A DNA stretch of 64,000 nt from Begonia masoniana (lineage: Eukaryota; Streptophyta; Magnoliopsida; Cucurbitales; Begoniaceae), in assembly GCA_022432975.1 (NCBI GenBank), contig CM039506.1, forward strand, positions 12,280,831 to 12,344,830, written 5' to 3'. Shown piece after piece: positions 22,108 through 32,249 of this stretch (its first letter is position 1; each line of letters begins with the position of its first letter). Both the position numbers and the translations under genes were made by a program. Under the pieces are notes generated by a model, which was given only the letters and a program-made list of their open reading frames with translations, was not told where the DNA came from and did not search any database.

Positions 22108-24383
22108 TGTAACACCCGACATTTTTGCCCTTATAATTATTCCCCCGGATTATTTAGCGGGATGAATTTTTATATAAAATCTGATGTATGTTTTAATAAA
22201 TTGTCGGAGAGTTTAATGGAAAAAAAAACCAGGTTGAAGAATTTATTTAACAAATTAGCCAAGAACTAATGGAAGGGTAAATTGGGAAGGAATTAAGGTT
22301 GGTGGGAGAAAGCCAATGGATGATTGACACTTGGCAACTTGTTGAAGAAGCCATGTTCTTCCTCCTACGTGAAATCTTCATTTCACTTCTCTGCTTCCTC
22401 CCTTCCTTCTCTCTATTCTTCTTTTCCAGGCGACTGAAACAAAGTTCCACACTTTGTTTCTCCTGCATTCTTCTATTTTCTTCAGTGAAGGTAATTTCCG
22501 TCGGTAGTTAACAAGTTTAACTACACTATTTTCTAATTTTTGAGAGGTTTAGGGTTAATGACCGTATAATCACGTTTTAGGTTCACAAACTACTGAAACC
22601 GAGACGATCAAGAACATCAACTCTGTAGCAACCAGGTAAGTTCATATCCGTAGGTTGACCCTTAAGGCCCTCCATCACGGAGACTCTAGGTTTTTCTTCT
22701 GTCGGGAGGTTTCGGGTAGAGAAAGTTAGAGTTAAGTTCTGAGTTATCTGTTTTCTCTCTAGATTCTATTGTATTATTCTGTTAACTATTGTTTCAAGTT
22801 AAGCACTGTGAAAGTTCATGCATACACGTTTTACCGAAAGTTCATACAAAACAATGTTTTCTGTACACGGTTTTGAAGTTAAGAAAGATAAAACAGAATC
22901 TGAATGTAATGTATTGGTTAAGTGTGGGACCGGGACTGGCCCTCTGGTTTTATCCCTCCCTGGGATTCTGAAAAATTGTCTTTGTCAAGGACCCTCTGGT
23001 TTTATCCCTCCCAGGGATTCTGAAAAACTACTGAATGTCTGAATGTGCCTGTCGTGCACTTGCTAGTTTCCCTATAAGCCCCACTTATACCCCTCTGCCA
23101 CTGAAACCTAATGTTCTGTACTGTCACTGTATTTCTGAAAGTTCATGCATAGCATATGCATCACTGCATTGTTTTAAATGTTCTTACTGAGTTTTAGACT
23201 CATAGGTGAACTCCCTGATGTAGGTACTGAACTCAAAAATGAGGACTTCGTGCCTCAGTCTGATGAATAGGTGGCTGGTGGTTCGAGCTCCGGGGGTGGT
23301 TGCTGCAGCCAGACATAATTTTCTGTTTTGAGGTTTAAGTCTTTAAAGTAAAGTTAATATCTGTAAAGCTTTCTGAAATTCTGGTTTTTGTGTCAAAAAC
23401 TCTGTAGAGAAATTCTGTTTTGGGAAATTCTGCAATTACATGTTAAGTTCTATACTGTCTCTGAAATTTTGAAATAATGTATAGATTCTGGTGTTTTGGT
23501 TTTAAAAACTCTGTTAGGAATTCCGGAAATGTATGTCAAGTTCTGCTTAATTTCTGAAATTTTAAAATAATGCATAAACCTCTGTATTTGACAGTTGAAT
23601 TCATGTTCTGAAGTATTCTGGAATTGTTTGGAATATTTTATGTTGGCCTGTGCATAGATGGTTTCTGGTTTTAGAGCTATCCATGCAGTTTGATTTTCTG
23701 AAGTTTCTGCCGTGGTTTACTGTTACGTCTGAAAAATCATGTTTTGAATCGGTTTTGAAGGTTTGAAACGTTTATGTTTTTATGCTTTCTGTTTGTTTGT
23801 CTTCCTGTTAAAAGTTGTCAAATTCTGCCTTTAAAACTATGTCTTCCGATTGCACTGTTCACATATACCGATTTCTTTGTTCTCCTTGTTGTGGTTTACA
23901 TCCACCGATCACTGTTCACTTTTGTCCTATTATATCCACCGATTGCACTGTTCATATCTATCGATTTCTTTGTTCACCTTGTTGTAGTTTACATCCACCG
24001 ATCACTGTTCACTTTTGTCTTATTATATCCACCGATTGCACTGTTCACATCCACCGATTGCACTGTTCACCTTGTTGTAGTTTACATCCACTGTTTCACT
24101 GTTCACGTCCACCGATTGCACTGTTTCATTTCTCCTTCTGCCATTCATTCTGTAGTCTAGTTTCTTTAACTGTTCCTTTTTCTTTGTTTTGATTCCAAAT
24201 CCCGAAAATGTTTTCCTTTTCTGTTAAGCTTTAAGGTTTTACTCTTAAAAGTTCAGTCCGTTTTCTGTTTATTTTAAAAGTATAAATGTTTAAAAAAAAA
24301 AATAGTCACCGTTTTCCGTTAAATGTCCGGAGTGACGGTTTGACTCTCGAATTCCGACCGGGATCCGGTTTCGGGCTGTCACA
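22108..24383. mobile_element. solo LTR (2276 bp), probably Ty3-type, inside MULE 2
   Basis: It starts TGTAACACCCGAC, ends GGGCTGTCACA and is flanked by a perfect 5-bp duplication AACAT (22103-22107 and 24384-24388). The uninterrupted site is visible in MULE 1 (minus strand near 18190, TATAGAAACATCATCAC), so both boundaries are certain. There is no internal domain, primer site or second LTR. The TGTAACACCC start is common in long plant Ty3 LTRs; the class assignment is inference. Confidence 0.88.
23846..24130. repeat. 93-bp tandem repeat inside the solo LTR
   Basis: The word CCGATTGCACTGTTCA starts at 23846, 23939 and 24032, a period of 93 bp, followed by shorter partial units of CACCGATTGCACTGTTCAC to about 24130. 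Open frames across it reflect the repeat and are not genes. Confidence 0.85.
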
Positions 24384-24658
24384 AACATCATCACACCCTA
24401 CAGTCCTGAATAAGAATTCTAAACTGGTAAATGAATCTTTTAACTACCATACTTTTCGAAGTTAAGACAAATTTATGGATTCAATTTCTTCAAAACACAT
24501 CACAGATTAGGACTTGAAATTTGTCAGATGTTCGCATCTTGACAATCGCGATGCGATTTCAGTACATTACATTAAAATTCATTTTTTTTATTAAAAAAAT
24601 TTGAGAATTTTTCCCTATATTATAGCCTATTTCCTTTTTTTTTTATTAAACAAAAGGG

Positions 24659-24870
24659 AAGAGGCCAGCTGGTCGTCGAAACAGCTGGCTTCTCAACTTT
24701 TTTTTATTAAAAAAATAAAGGAGAGGTCGGCTGGTCAAATGGGACTAGCCAGCCTCTCCTCTCCTATAAAAGGAAATGTTCATTTCAAGTTCAAATTCAC
24801 ACCTCCCCAATAAACATTTCTCTAATATTCTTTGACGAATATTTTTCTCCTCCGGTGATATTTTTAGTCG
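24659..24870 (+). promoter_or_regulatory. promoter module 3 of MULE 2 (second gene)
   Basis: Two palindromes (24659-24694 and 24721-24759), then CCTATAAAAGGAAA (TATA at 24764-24771), TTCAAATTCACACCTCCCC (about 24790-24808) and CTCCGGTGATATTTTTAG (about 24850-24868). It faces the second gene starting at 25265, with the same leader as in MULE 1. Confidence 0.65.
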
Positions 24871-25805
24871 TTCCGAAGAAATGGTAATTTTTTTTGTTTT
24901 ATTTTACTTTATTTACGTTATTTCTAAATTTTAATTTTTGGTTATTAATTATTTATTTATTTTAGGTATTTTATTTTCATTGTGGTGTAATTGTGCGGTG
25001 TAAGTAAGTTCTGTCTAAGAAGACTGGAATAAAGTGGGTCTATTTGTGACTCATCCAGCCTTTCCTGGGAACTTACTTGGAAAAGTAATTTTGTCTAAGG
25101 AGATTGTCCAGTACAATCTTTCCTGGGAATTACGTCATTCCAACACTAAAATCAATCATTTTGTATCTTTGACTTTAGCGTTTTGATAAAATTCGTAGAT
25201 TGCAAAATCTTAAAAATTAATATTGTTATTTAACATTTTTTTATTGTTTTGACAGAATCTTGCCATGGAATTATTTGTTAAAGAAGATTGCAAAAGTAAA
25301 TTTGAGAAAGATTTGGTGACACGTAAAATTATTCCTTGTATGACTGTCGACTTCAGTGGTTGGGAGTCCATAGGAATAAAATAAATCTTTGACAATATCG
25401 GCTTACACTGGTGCATGCGTTGGAAGGCAGTGTATGCGAAAGTGTAGTTCATTTTTTCTACGCAAACTTGACACCAATAGAGAGAGATTGAGTTTTTATT
25501 GGGTTGAGTACGCGCGTTCATGGTAATAACTTAATGTTTTTCCCAGAGACGGTGAATAAATTGCTGGGATTTGCCATTGAGAATGCGGAAAAATATTATC
25601 ATGCTTCAAAGGACTGTCTTTTTTTCACATTGGTCGAGAGAGTCGAATTCTTACGGCAAATTCACATCAATCCAATTATTGGTGTGTTCTCGAAGCTACA
25701 AACACGGCATTTGAATGTGAGAGGTCGGATTCTTCTCAGCATGTCTGCCCACTTCCTTCTACCACGTTCGAGACATCGAAATCTTGTGAGCTGCATGGAC
25801 TTATA

Positions 25806-26629
25806 TGTGATGACCCGAATATGCACGTATGAGTACGATGGCTGCACGAACCGGAACCCAGATGGCGGTACGTCCGCGCGGGCGAACCGGAAGGTGACAG
25901 GTCGTAAAAAGGGGGTCGTCACAATCTCACATCGCTTGGGGAAGTATGTGGAAATGAAACATATGTAAAGAGACCCTTCCAACATAGCAAGACGCGTTTT
26001 GGAGCACAATTGGCAACGGATCTCATAAGAACTCCGAAGTTAAAAGTGCTTCGGCGAGAGTAGTACCAGGTTGGGTGACCTTCCGAGAAGTTCTCGCCAA
26101 ACAAAGCCTTGAGGGGAGGATATTGGGCTACGGCCCAATCCCTAGAGCGGACAATATCTTGCTGGGAAACGGGGTCGTTACAAATGGTATCAAAGCCTGT
26201 ACCCAACCGGAAATGTGGCCAACGAGGACGTTGGGCCCCCGAGGGGGGTGATTGTGATGACCCGAATATGCACGTATGGGTACGATGGCTGCACGAACCG
26301 GAACCCGGATGGCAGTACGTCCGCGTGAGCGAACCGGAAAGTGACAGGTCGTAAAAAGGGGGTCGTCACAATCCCACATCGCTTGGGGAAGTATGTGGAA
26401 ATTAAACATATGTAAAGAGACCCTTCCAACATAGCAAGACGCGTTTTTGAGCACAATTGACAACGGATCTCATAAGAACTCCGAAGTTAAAAGTGCTTCG
26501 GCGAGAGTAGTACCAGGTTGGGTGACCTTCCTGGAAGTTCTTGCCAAACAAAGCCGTGAGGGGAGGATATTGGGCTACGGCCCAATCCCCAGAGCGGACA
26601 ATATCTTGCTGGGAAATGAGGTCGTTACA
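25806..26629 (+). mobile_element. Cassandra-type TRIM retrotransposon
   Basis: Two 377-bp LTRs (25806-26182 and 26253-26629) begin TGTGATGACCCG and end GTCGTTACA. They flank a 70-bp middle containing a tRNA-Met primer site TGGTATCAAAGC (26185-26196) and a purine tract GAGGGGGGTGAT (26241-26252). The target duplication TTATA is perfect (25801-25805 and 26630-26634). No coding capacity, total 824 bp, and 5S-rRNA-like sequence in each LTR are the defining traits of Cassandra elements. The empty site is preserved in MULE 1 (about 16770). Confidence 0.93.
25990..26105 (+). repeat. 5S rRNA-like segment in the left Cassandra LTR
   Basis: The segment reads CGGATCTCATAAGAACTCCG, then AGTTAAAAGTGCTTCGGCG (box A-like, from 26039), then GAGAGTAGTACCAGGTTGGG and TGACC (box C-like, 26057-26080), closely following plant 5S rRNA. 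The 5' third is not well conserved. It is part of the LTR, not a 5S gene; the right LTR carries the same segment at about 26437-26552. Confidence 0.85.
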
Positions 26630-27479
26630 TTATATGTCATGGAGAAGTTGTGCAACGGAAAGCCTTTTGACCCTGGCTTTTTAATTTTAAATCACATGAT
26701 TGAGATGAGTCGGTTATCCCAATCGGGTTTCCCGTACGAAAGATTGATTACGAAGATAATCGAAAGAGCTGGAATGCTGCTTCCGAGAGGCACGCGGAGT
26801 ACGGCTACCAAATCCACCGACTGATTTGACACCACTCATTTGACTCGAATGGGTCTCGTGGAGGAAAATGGCGTTTTGATTACAAAGAGCGATCAGAGGG
26901 CATCCACCTCACAAGCAGTGTCGATGGAGGATACTACATCGGCAGCATTGTCCCCACACGAGGAGGAAGGTAGGCCCTGGGATATGATACCGTACATGCA
27001 GCAGATGTATGAGACGCAGCAGGCAAACCACCCTCAAATGTTTGAGGCGATGCAGGCGAATTATCAGCAAATGTATGACATGCATCAAGCGAATCACTAG
27101 CAGATGTATGAGCGGTAACAGTAGACAAACAGTCAGATGTATGACATGCAGCAGGAAATACACTTGATACATCAGACACACCACGAGGACCTGCAACGTA
27201 TTATAGAGGTAGAACAAAACCATCAGTGAGAATTGCAACTCCTCAGAAGCTGGGCTGATGAGCAAGATGCTAGAAGGAGACGCCGTCACAGGCGACATCA
27301 AAGACGAAGAGACGGAGAAAACGATGGAGACGGTGACGGAGACAATAATGAATAAATTTTGAAAATTTGACTCGCGTGAAGTTAATGTTATGAATTATAT
27401 TTCAAAATATACTAAAATAATGAATTACAATTTGAATCACCTTTAAAAATTAACTAAATTAAATATTATTACACTACAA

Positions 27480-29728
27480 TCATCTATTTCCTCTGTCGCG
27501 ATGGTGCACCGAAGATTCCTGCACATAATGAAATAAAACTATAATTAAAAAAAATATTGTGTATTTATAGGAGAAATGTGTCTAAATGTACCTGTGTATC
27601 GTCGAATGTGTTGAAACCCATGAAAGTGTCTTGCGAAGCCGCAGCACCTAAATTCGATCCCCCTAGTAGAACAAATGCGAGAATTATGCCCTACCTGCCG
27701 ACATGTACGACATCTAGTGCTGGCGTTCCTCCTACTCGCGCTCATTCTTGAGCTTGAAGGCTCGTCGGGATCTCGCACTCTTGTCTTTTTGGGCCTACCA
27801 GATTGGCGTCTTCTTGTGGGCGGAAGGATTTTGTTCAGAGGTGTACCATCTGGGCCTACGGGCGGCGGCTACATTATTTGCCCGCCAATTGGATGAATAT
27901 ACATATATAGGTAAGTTACTCGGTGATAGTATTCATGCACTTACTGTTCCGGGTCAACTCTCATCTTCTACATACAGGGAATGAAATGGACGCACGGGAT
28001 TCCAGTAAGTTCCCACCTGGTACATTTGCACACACAATTTTCCATGTCAACATTGAATTGTTCTAATCCGTTGCTGACCTCATATCGATAACCTCCCGTA
28101 TGCTGGGCGCGCCAATATCCAACTGCTTCCTTTAGCTTCGCAAGCTTGTTAATTATCTTAGGATACAGGAGGTGGTCTTCTGGATCATCTTCTCATAATT
28201 TTTAACAATGCGAAACATCAATTTCTTTCGAATCCCGTTGAGCATGGTCAAAATTGGTTTGTTTCTGAGAGGCAATAACACTGCATTGAATGACTCGCAC
28301 AGATTGTTTAAGCCCATATCGCACTTTGGAATGGAAGAGAATGCATGAGTCGCCCAACGACGAGGATCTTCTTCTTGAAGATACGCTTCTGCCTCCGGGC
28401 TAATGTCACGTAATTTCCCCATTTCATGCTCAAAATATTCACTCGTGGGTGCTCTGGCCGCACTCCACATTAGATCTTTGCACGCATCTCCCCGAAATAC
28501 GCTTTTGAAATTCTAGTACATATGTCGAAGGCAGAAGCGGTGTTCGGCGTCTCGAAATTGACGTTGCACAGCATTCTTCAACCCCTTAAATTTGAACAAA
28601 ATACATCGTCAACATAAAATAATATAACTATCACAAATGTTTTAAATAATAAATAGAAATACAATATACCTTTTGTCGATCTGACATAATTGTCCACTCG
28701 CATCCTGATTCAGTTTCTAGGTCTCCCTTCAATAAATGCAAAAACCACTCCTATGAGTCTGTACACTCAGATTCGACGTTGGCAACAGCAATGAGATATA
28801 TTCCATCGTTGCCATCAATACCGACAGCTGTGAGTAATTGACCGGGACACGGGCCCTTCAGATGACATCCATCCAAACAGATTATAGGCCTACCGAACCG
28901 CAGCAAACTTATCTTGCAAGCAGCCATGCACATATACAATCTTTTAAATATCATTGAATTTTTACCCGTAGGGGTACCATCAATTGCAACGGTGCTACCA
29001 GGATTTGATCTTAATATTTCGTTTCCATACGACCACAGTTAGCCGTACTGTACGTCCCACTTTCCTTCGTTAATAGTTCGCACTATGCTTCTTGCTCTTA
29101 TAACAATATTGTTTGAAATATCGACTATGTGTTCCATCTTCACTGTCTCAACAATAGAATGGATGGACCATGCAGGATCACTTTTGAACCTAGGCAAGTA
29201 CTTATTTGCCACCTATTTTGCACTAGCGTTAGAATTCTCTATTTACCTTGAACAGTTGTGAACGTTGGTAAAGGTCGATATATGAAAAGTGAGCTCGTTT
29301 TGCATCTGCGCAGCTTTTAATCGCCACGGACATTGATCTATGCAAACAGATATTAGTCGGCTACAGGTACATTTCTTGAAACTTATACCGTAACCTTCTT
29401 TCACAGAATATTCGATTATTTCATCCTTGATAGCTTTTATCGAATTATATCGTTTATCCACATGTAATCCTATGCTTGATATTAGGGCACTTATCGGTCT
29501 GCTTTTTACCTCCTCGTCATCCGAGCCGATCGGTGTCTGAAGGTCGTCTTCCAGAGTTCTGAAGGTTGCATACAACTGTAATTCTTCATTTTCATCTAGT
29601 TGTTCAAATGCTTGTATCTCACCATATGCAGGTGCAGCATCCATCATCCAGTCATTATCAGCATCAGAATGTACTAACTCATTTAAATCAATTGATCTAC
29701 TTGAATCTGAATTTGAATTTGAATCCAT
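27480..29728 (-). pseudogene. MuDR-type transposase of MULE 2, decayed
   Basis: Same gene as 13729-15986. The ATG at 29728 opens MDSNSNSDSSRSIDLNEL; the DNA-binding domain continues with CPWRLKAAQMQN, intact where copy 1 has a stop, but a TAA follows HNCSR. The core retains RPIICLDGCHLKGPCPGQ, MWSAARAP, NNLCESFNAVLLP and, near the C-terminus, a zinc knuckle CRTCRQVGHNSRIC. A frameshift after EKMIQ, several stops and an altered intron acceptor (TTTAAG for TTTCAG) show that it is dead. The last short exon ends at 27480. Confidence 0.88.
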
Positions 29729-30235
29729 CGTCGTCGCTAATGTCTACAAATATCACGAGAACATTTATACATTGTACTGGAACATATAACGATAAAATAG
29801 ACTAAAACATGTATCATTAATATTAAAAAAATATTTTAATATGATGATAAAATATGTTAAATAAATATAAATATTAAAAAATTATATGGCAATATATATT
29901 CTAATACCACTTGTCAGGAAACAGTAAGAATGATAATTACGTGGAGGGTACTGATAAGTGTAATTATCAGGAAAGATTGTACTGGACAATCTCCTTAGAC
30001 AGAATTACTTTTCCAAGTAAGTTCCCAAGAAAGGCTAGATGAGTCACAAACAGACCCACTTAATTCCAGTCTCCTTAGACAGAATTTACTTACACCGCAC
30101 AATTACACCACAATGAAAATAAATTACCTGAAAAAAAAAATAATCAATAACCAAAAATTAAAATTTAGAAATATCGTAAACAAAATAAAATAAAAAATAC
30201 ATTTATACCTTTTTGTCGAAACGAAGAAAAATATC

Positions 30236-30390
30236 ACCCGACGAAAAATATCACCGGAGTAGAAACGAGAGAGATTTTGGAGGTGTGAATTTGAATTGGG
30301 GGATTGAGATTTTTATAGTGAGGGAGTGGCCGGCTGGTCTGCTCGGACCGGCCGGCATCTCCCCACGACCAGCCGGCCTCTCACTTTTTT
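30236..30390 (-). promoter_or_regulatory. promoter module 2 of MULE 2 (transposase)
   Basis: On the minus strand: a hairpin (30325-30361), CACTATAAAAATCTC (TATA at about 30312-30320), TTCAAATTCACACCTCCAAA and ACTCCGGTGATATTTTTCG. The order and words are those of 13101-13218. It faces the transposase whose ATG is at 29728. Confidence 0.65.
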
Positions 30391-30499
30391 TATTAAAAAA
30401 AAGGGAGAGGCCTCTCCCTTTTGTTTTAATTGTATTTTTTTTTCTATTACATAAATTAAAAGAAATAATAAATAATTACAATACTCATTTGCATCATAA

Positions 30500-30760
30500 T
30501 TAATAACGGTCAATAATTGGATTTTCAACTACTCTAGCACAGCTGTGAGAATCAATAAAACTCTTTATTTCATAGGTTTGCTCGTTTTCCATCCGTGTCG
30601 CATGTAGTCGACATGCACAACCTTCTACGCATTTAGCCGTCAGTCGTCGTTTGTCGCATTGATGGAATTTGATGCTATAACCATTTTGCAATGAATATTC
30701 ACTTATTTCGTTTTTAATTTCTTGTATACAATTATATTTTTTTCCCAAATAAAAATTCAT
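30500..30760 (-). CDS. stand-alone MuDR DNA-binding domain, intact frame
   Basis: An ATG at 30760 opens 86 codons: MNFYLGKKYNCIQEIKNEIS, then GYSIKFHQCDKRRLTAKCVE, CRLHATRMENEQTY and FIDSHSCARVVENP before a stop. It aligns with the transposase DNA-binding domain along its length, including Cys and His positions, but carries no catalytic region. One Trp of the family (CPWRL/CAWRL) is Cys here. Upstream lies its own palindrome plus TATA module (30780-30961). If expressed, the protein could bind element ends without cutting, which would make it a natural competitor of the transposase; this role is inference. Confidence 0.55.
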   Translation of the reverse strand: MNFYLGKKYNCIQEIKNEISEYSLQNGYSIKFHQCDKRRLTAKCVEGCACRLHATRMENEQTYEIKSFIDSHSCARVVENPIIDRY

Positions 30761-30779
30761 TGAGACTTCTTAAAATTTT

Positions 30780-30961
30780 TTTTTACCTTCGTTCAGAAGG
30801 AGGAGGAAAAATATAATATTCGATATGTTTGAAGTTACGAATTTGAAGGGATTTTTATAGGGGGCAGCGGTCGGCTGGTCTGCTCGGACCAGTTGGCCTC
30901 TCATTTTTTTAATAAAAAAAGAGTAGAGGCCGGCTGGTCTGCTCGGACCAACCGGCCTCTT
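30780..30961 (-). promoter_or_regulatory. promoter module 1 of MULE 2
   Basis: On the minus strand: two palindromes (30925-30961 and 30872-30901), CCCCTATAAAAATCCC (TATA at about 30854-30862), TTCAAATTCGTAACTTCAAA, and a TTTTTCCTCCTCCTTCTGAAC leader that matches 12458-12530 of MULE 1. It faces the 86-codon frame. Confidence 0.55.
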
Positions 30962-31102
30962 GCCGTGCCTAAAATAAAAAACCACCAGATTTTTTTTTTT
31001 TTGTCTATTTCTCAAACATCTTTCCCTTTTTTGCCTAAAACCAAATTTTTGTCTCATTTTTGCCTATTTCCTAAACTTCTTTCTTTTTTTTGCATTTTTT
31101 CC
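30962..31102. repeat. right TIR of MULE 2
   Basis: Inverse of 20848-20990 and of both MULE 1 ends: GCCTAAAATAAAAAACCACC, TTCTCAAACATCTTTCCC, GCCTATTTCCTAAACTTC, GCATTTTTTCC. The insertion duplication AAATTTTGCC follows at 31103. Confidence 0.88.
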
Positions 31103-32172
31103 AAATTTTGCCATGTGGACGTGTAAAGGGTATGTTTGATTCTCGTCATATTGCTAGTTTGGATCAAAGTTCCACCTCGTGGAATGAAATACTGGGAAAT
31201 CGCCTGCAATATCTGTACTTTAATCTGTCTTTTTCTTATAACCTCTGGTTCTCTTGTATGGACATAAAGCTGTCATGCTGCGATCGAATCCTTCTTCTAT
31301 GAAGCTCTTAGTTCATAATTGGAGTTTCTGGATTTTGCTCAAGTGTAACTTGATTGAAAAGTTGCGTGTGTGAGAGAGAAGCTTTTTATCGTATGGGTTT
31401 CTCTTATTCTCGGTTTTTATTTCTTGCTTTTTTTTGTGGTGGCAGCAAAAGCTCTCTGTCTAAACTCACTCCACTCGAAGCAATTCTATTCGACGTCGAT
31501 GGAACACTATGTGACTCTGATCCACTCCACTACTTTGCTTTCAGAGAAATGCTTCAACAAGTCATTTCTTTCGACCTTATTTGAGAATCTCTTTTGGAAA
31601 CTTCCAGATAATATTCATCAACTTCACATCTGTGGAGAGAATGGGAAACTAATATAGCTTGAAACTATATCCAGATTGGCTTCAATGGAGGGATTCCAGT
31701 AGACGAGGATTGAAATTTGTCGATGAAAAGGAAGCCATGTTTAGAAACTAAGCTCTCTTTCTTCTCCCTTGTTTGACTTTATTAACTTATAACATCTCAG
31801 ACACTTTAGCTGTTAGATTCAAATTAACTCTCATTTAACTAATTTAGTTCACGAAAAAAAAAACAGATTGGTTACAGAAAAAGTGAAACCTTTAAGTGGT
31901 TTTTTGAAGTTACAAAAATGGATCGAAGATCGTGGTTTGAAGCGGGCAGCAGTAACGAACGCCCCTAGATCTAATGCCGAGCTAATGATCTCAACCCTCA
32001 GCCTTTCGGATTTCTTCGAATCCAGCATTCCTCCTTATAAAAGATTATGAGGATCCCAAGTTATGGTCAGTTTTAGAAGAGGTTGATGAGCAAACTGAGC
32101 AGTCTTGGCCTGTCACAGCTCTTGGCCTGGTTCCATGGAGTTACAGAAGAAACAAAGAGTAGAGCTGAAATA

Positions 32173-32224
32173 ATCCCACATCGGAATAAGAAAAGGGTTA
32201 TGAGAAGGGATTGCCATATAAAAT
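32173..32224 (+). promoter_or_regulatory. USE and TATA box of the U2 snRNA gene
   Basis: ATCCCACATCG (32173-32183) is the plant snRNA upstream sequence element (consensus RTCCCACATCG). TATAAAAT begins at 32217, 33 bp after the USE and 33 bp before the RNA start. In plants that USE-TATA spacing marks RNA polymerase II snRNA promoters; polymerase III types have it about 10 bp shorter. Confidence 0.9.
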
Positions 32225-32249
32225 AAAGGAGGCTTTTCCTCTGCAACTC

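Larger units (their letters stand above)
25265..27355 (+). pseudogene. second MULE gene of copy 2, interrupted by Cassandra
   Basis: Homologous throughout to 16111-17310. It starts MELFVKEDCKSKFEKD at 25265, meets a stop after ESIGIK and further frameshifts, and is interrupted at 25806-26629 by a Cassandra TRIM within the codons for MDLYVMEKLC. It resumes with KPFDPGFLILNHMIEMSRL. The C-terminal part keeps more QQMYD/HQANH repeat units than copy 1, then ELQLLRSWADEQDARRRRRHR and an acidic DGDGDNNE end at 27355. It shows what the ancestral tail looked like but is not functional. Confidence 0.7.
20848..31102 (-). mobile_element. MULE copy 2, inverted relative to copy 1
   Basis: It begins GGGAAAAATGC and ends GCATTTTTTCC, with a perfect 10-bp target duplication AAATTTTGCC (20838-20847 and 31103-31112). 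Its order is the mirror image of MULE 1: foldback unit (+), second gene (+), transposase (-), DNA-binding-domain unit (-), TIR. At 10.3 kb it is longer than copy 1 because a 2.3-kb solo LTR and an 0.8-kb Cassandra TRIM have inserted into it. All large coding units are broken except the 86-codon DNA-binding-domain frame. Confidence 0.9.
20135..32162 (+). pseudogene. HAD-superfamily sugar-phosphatase (SGPP-like) gene, split by MULE 2
   Basis: Exon 1 is 20135-20220 (two tandem copies of MTTSxDENSTD, donor at 20221). Exon 2 is 31446-31560: joining AG to C gives SKSSLSKLTPLEAILF and the HAD motif I DVDGTLCDSDPLHYFAFR. A GT-AG intron (31561-31674) leads to exon 3, IGFNGGIPVDED. Sequence then jumps, with loss of about 25 expected codons and a frameshift, to LKFVDEKEAMFRN. 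After about 31866 it continues with KVKPLSGF, WIEDRGLKRAAVTNAP (motif II region) and DFFES, then jumps to a C-terminus IKDYEDPKLWSVLEEVDEQ ending at 32162. The motif III/IV region is gone. The whole of MULE 2 lies between exons 1 and 2. Exon-phase agreement supports a single original gene; product names are from family resemblance. Confidence 0.8.

Noticed and set aside
23774..24192. Overlapping frames of about 125 codons rich in Leu/Val/His
   Set aside because: They span the 93-bp minisatellite of the solo LTR and look hydrophobic only because of the repeat unit.
25990..26552. Two 5S rRNA genes
   Set aside because: The 5S-like sequence is confined to the 3' two thirds, lies inside LTRs with perfect target duplications, and fits a Cassandra element better than a 5S array.
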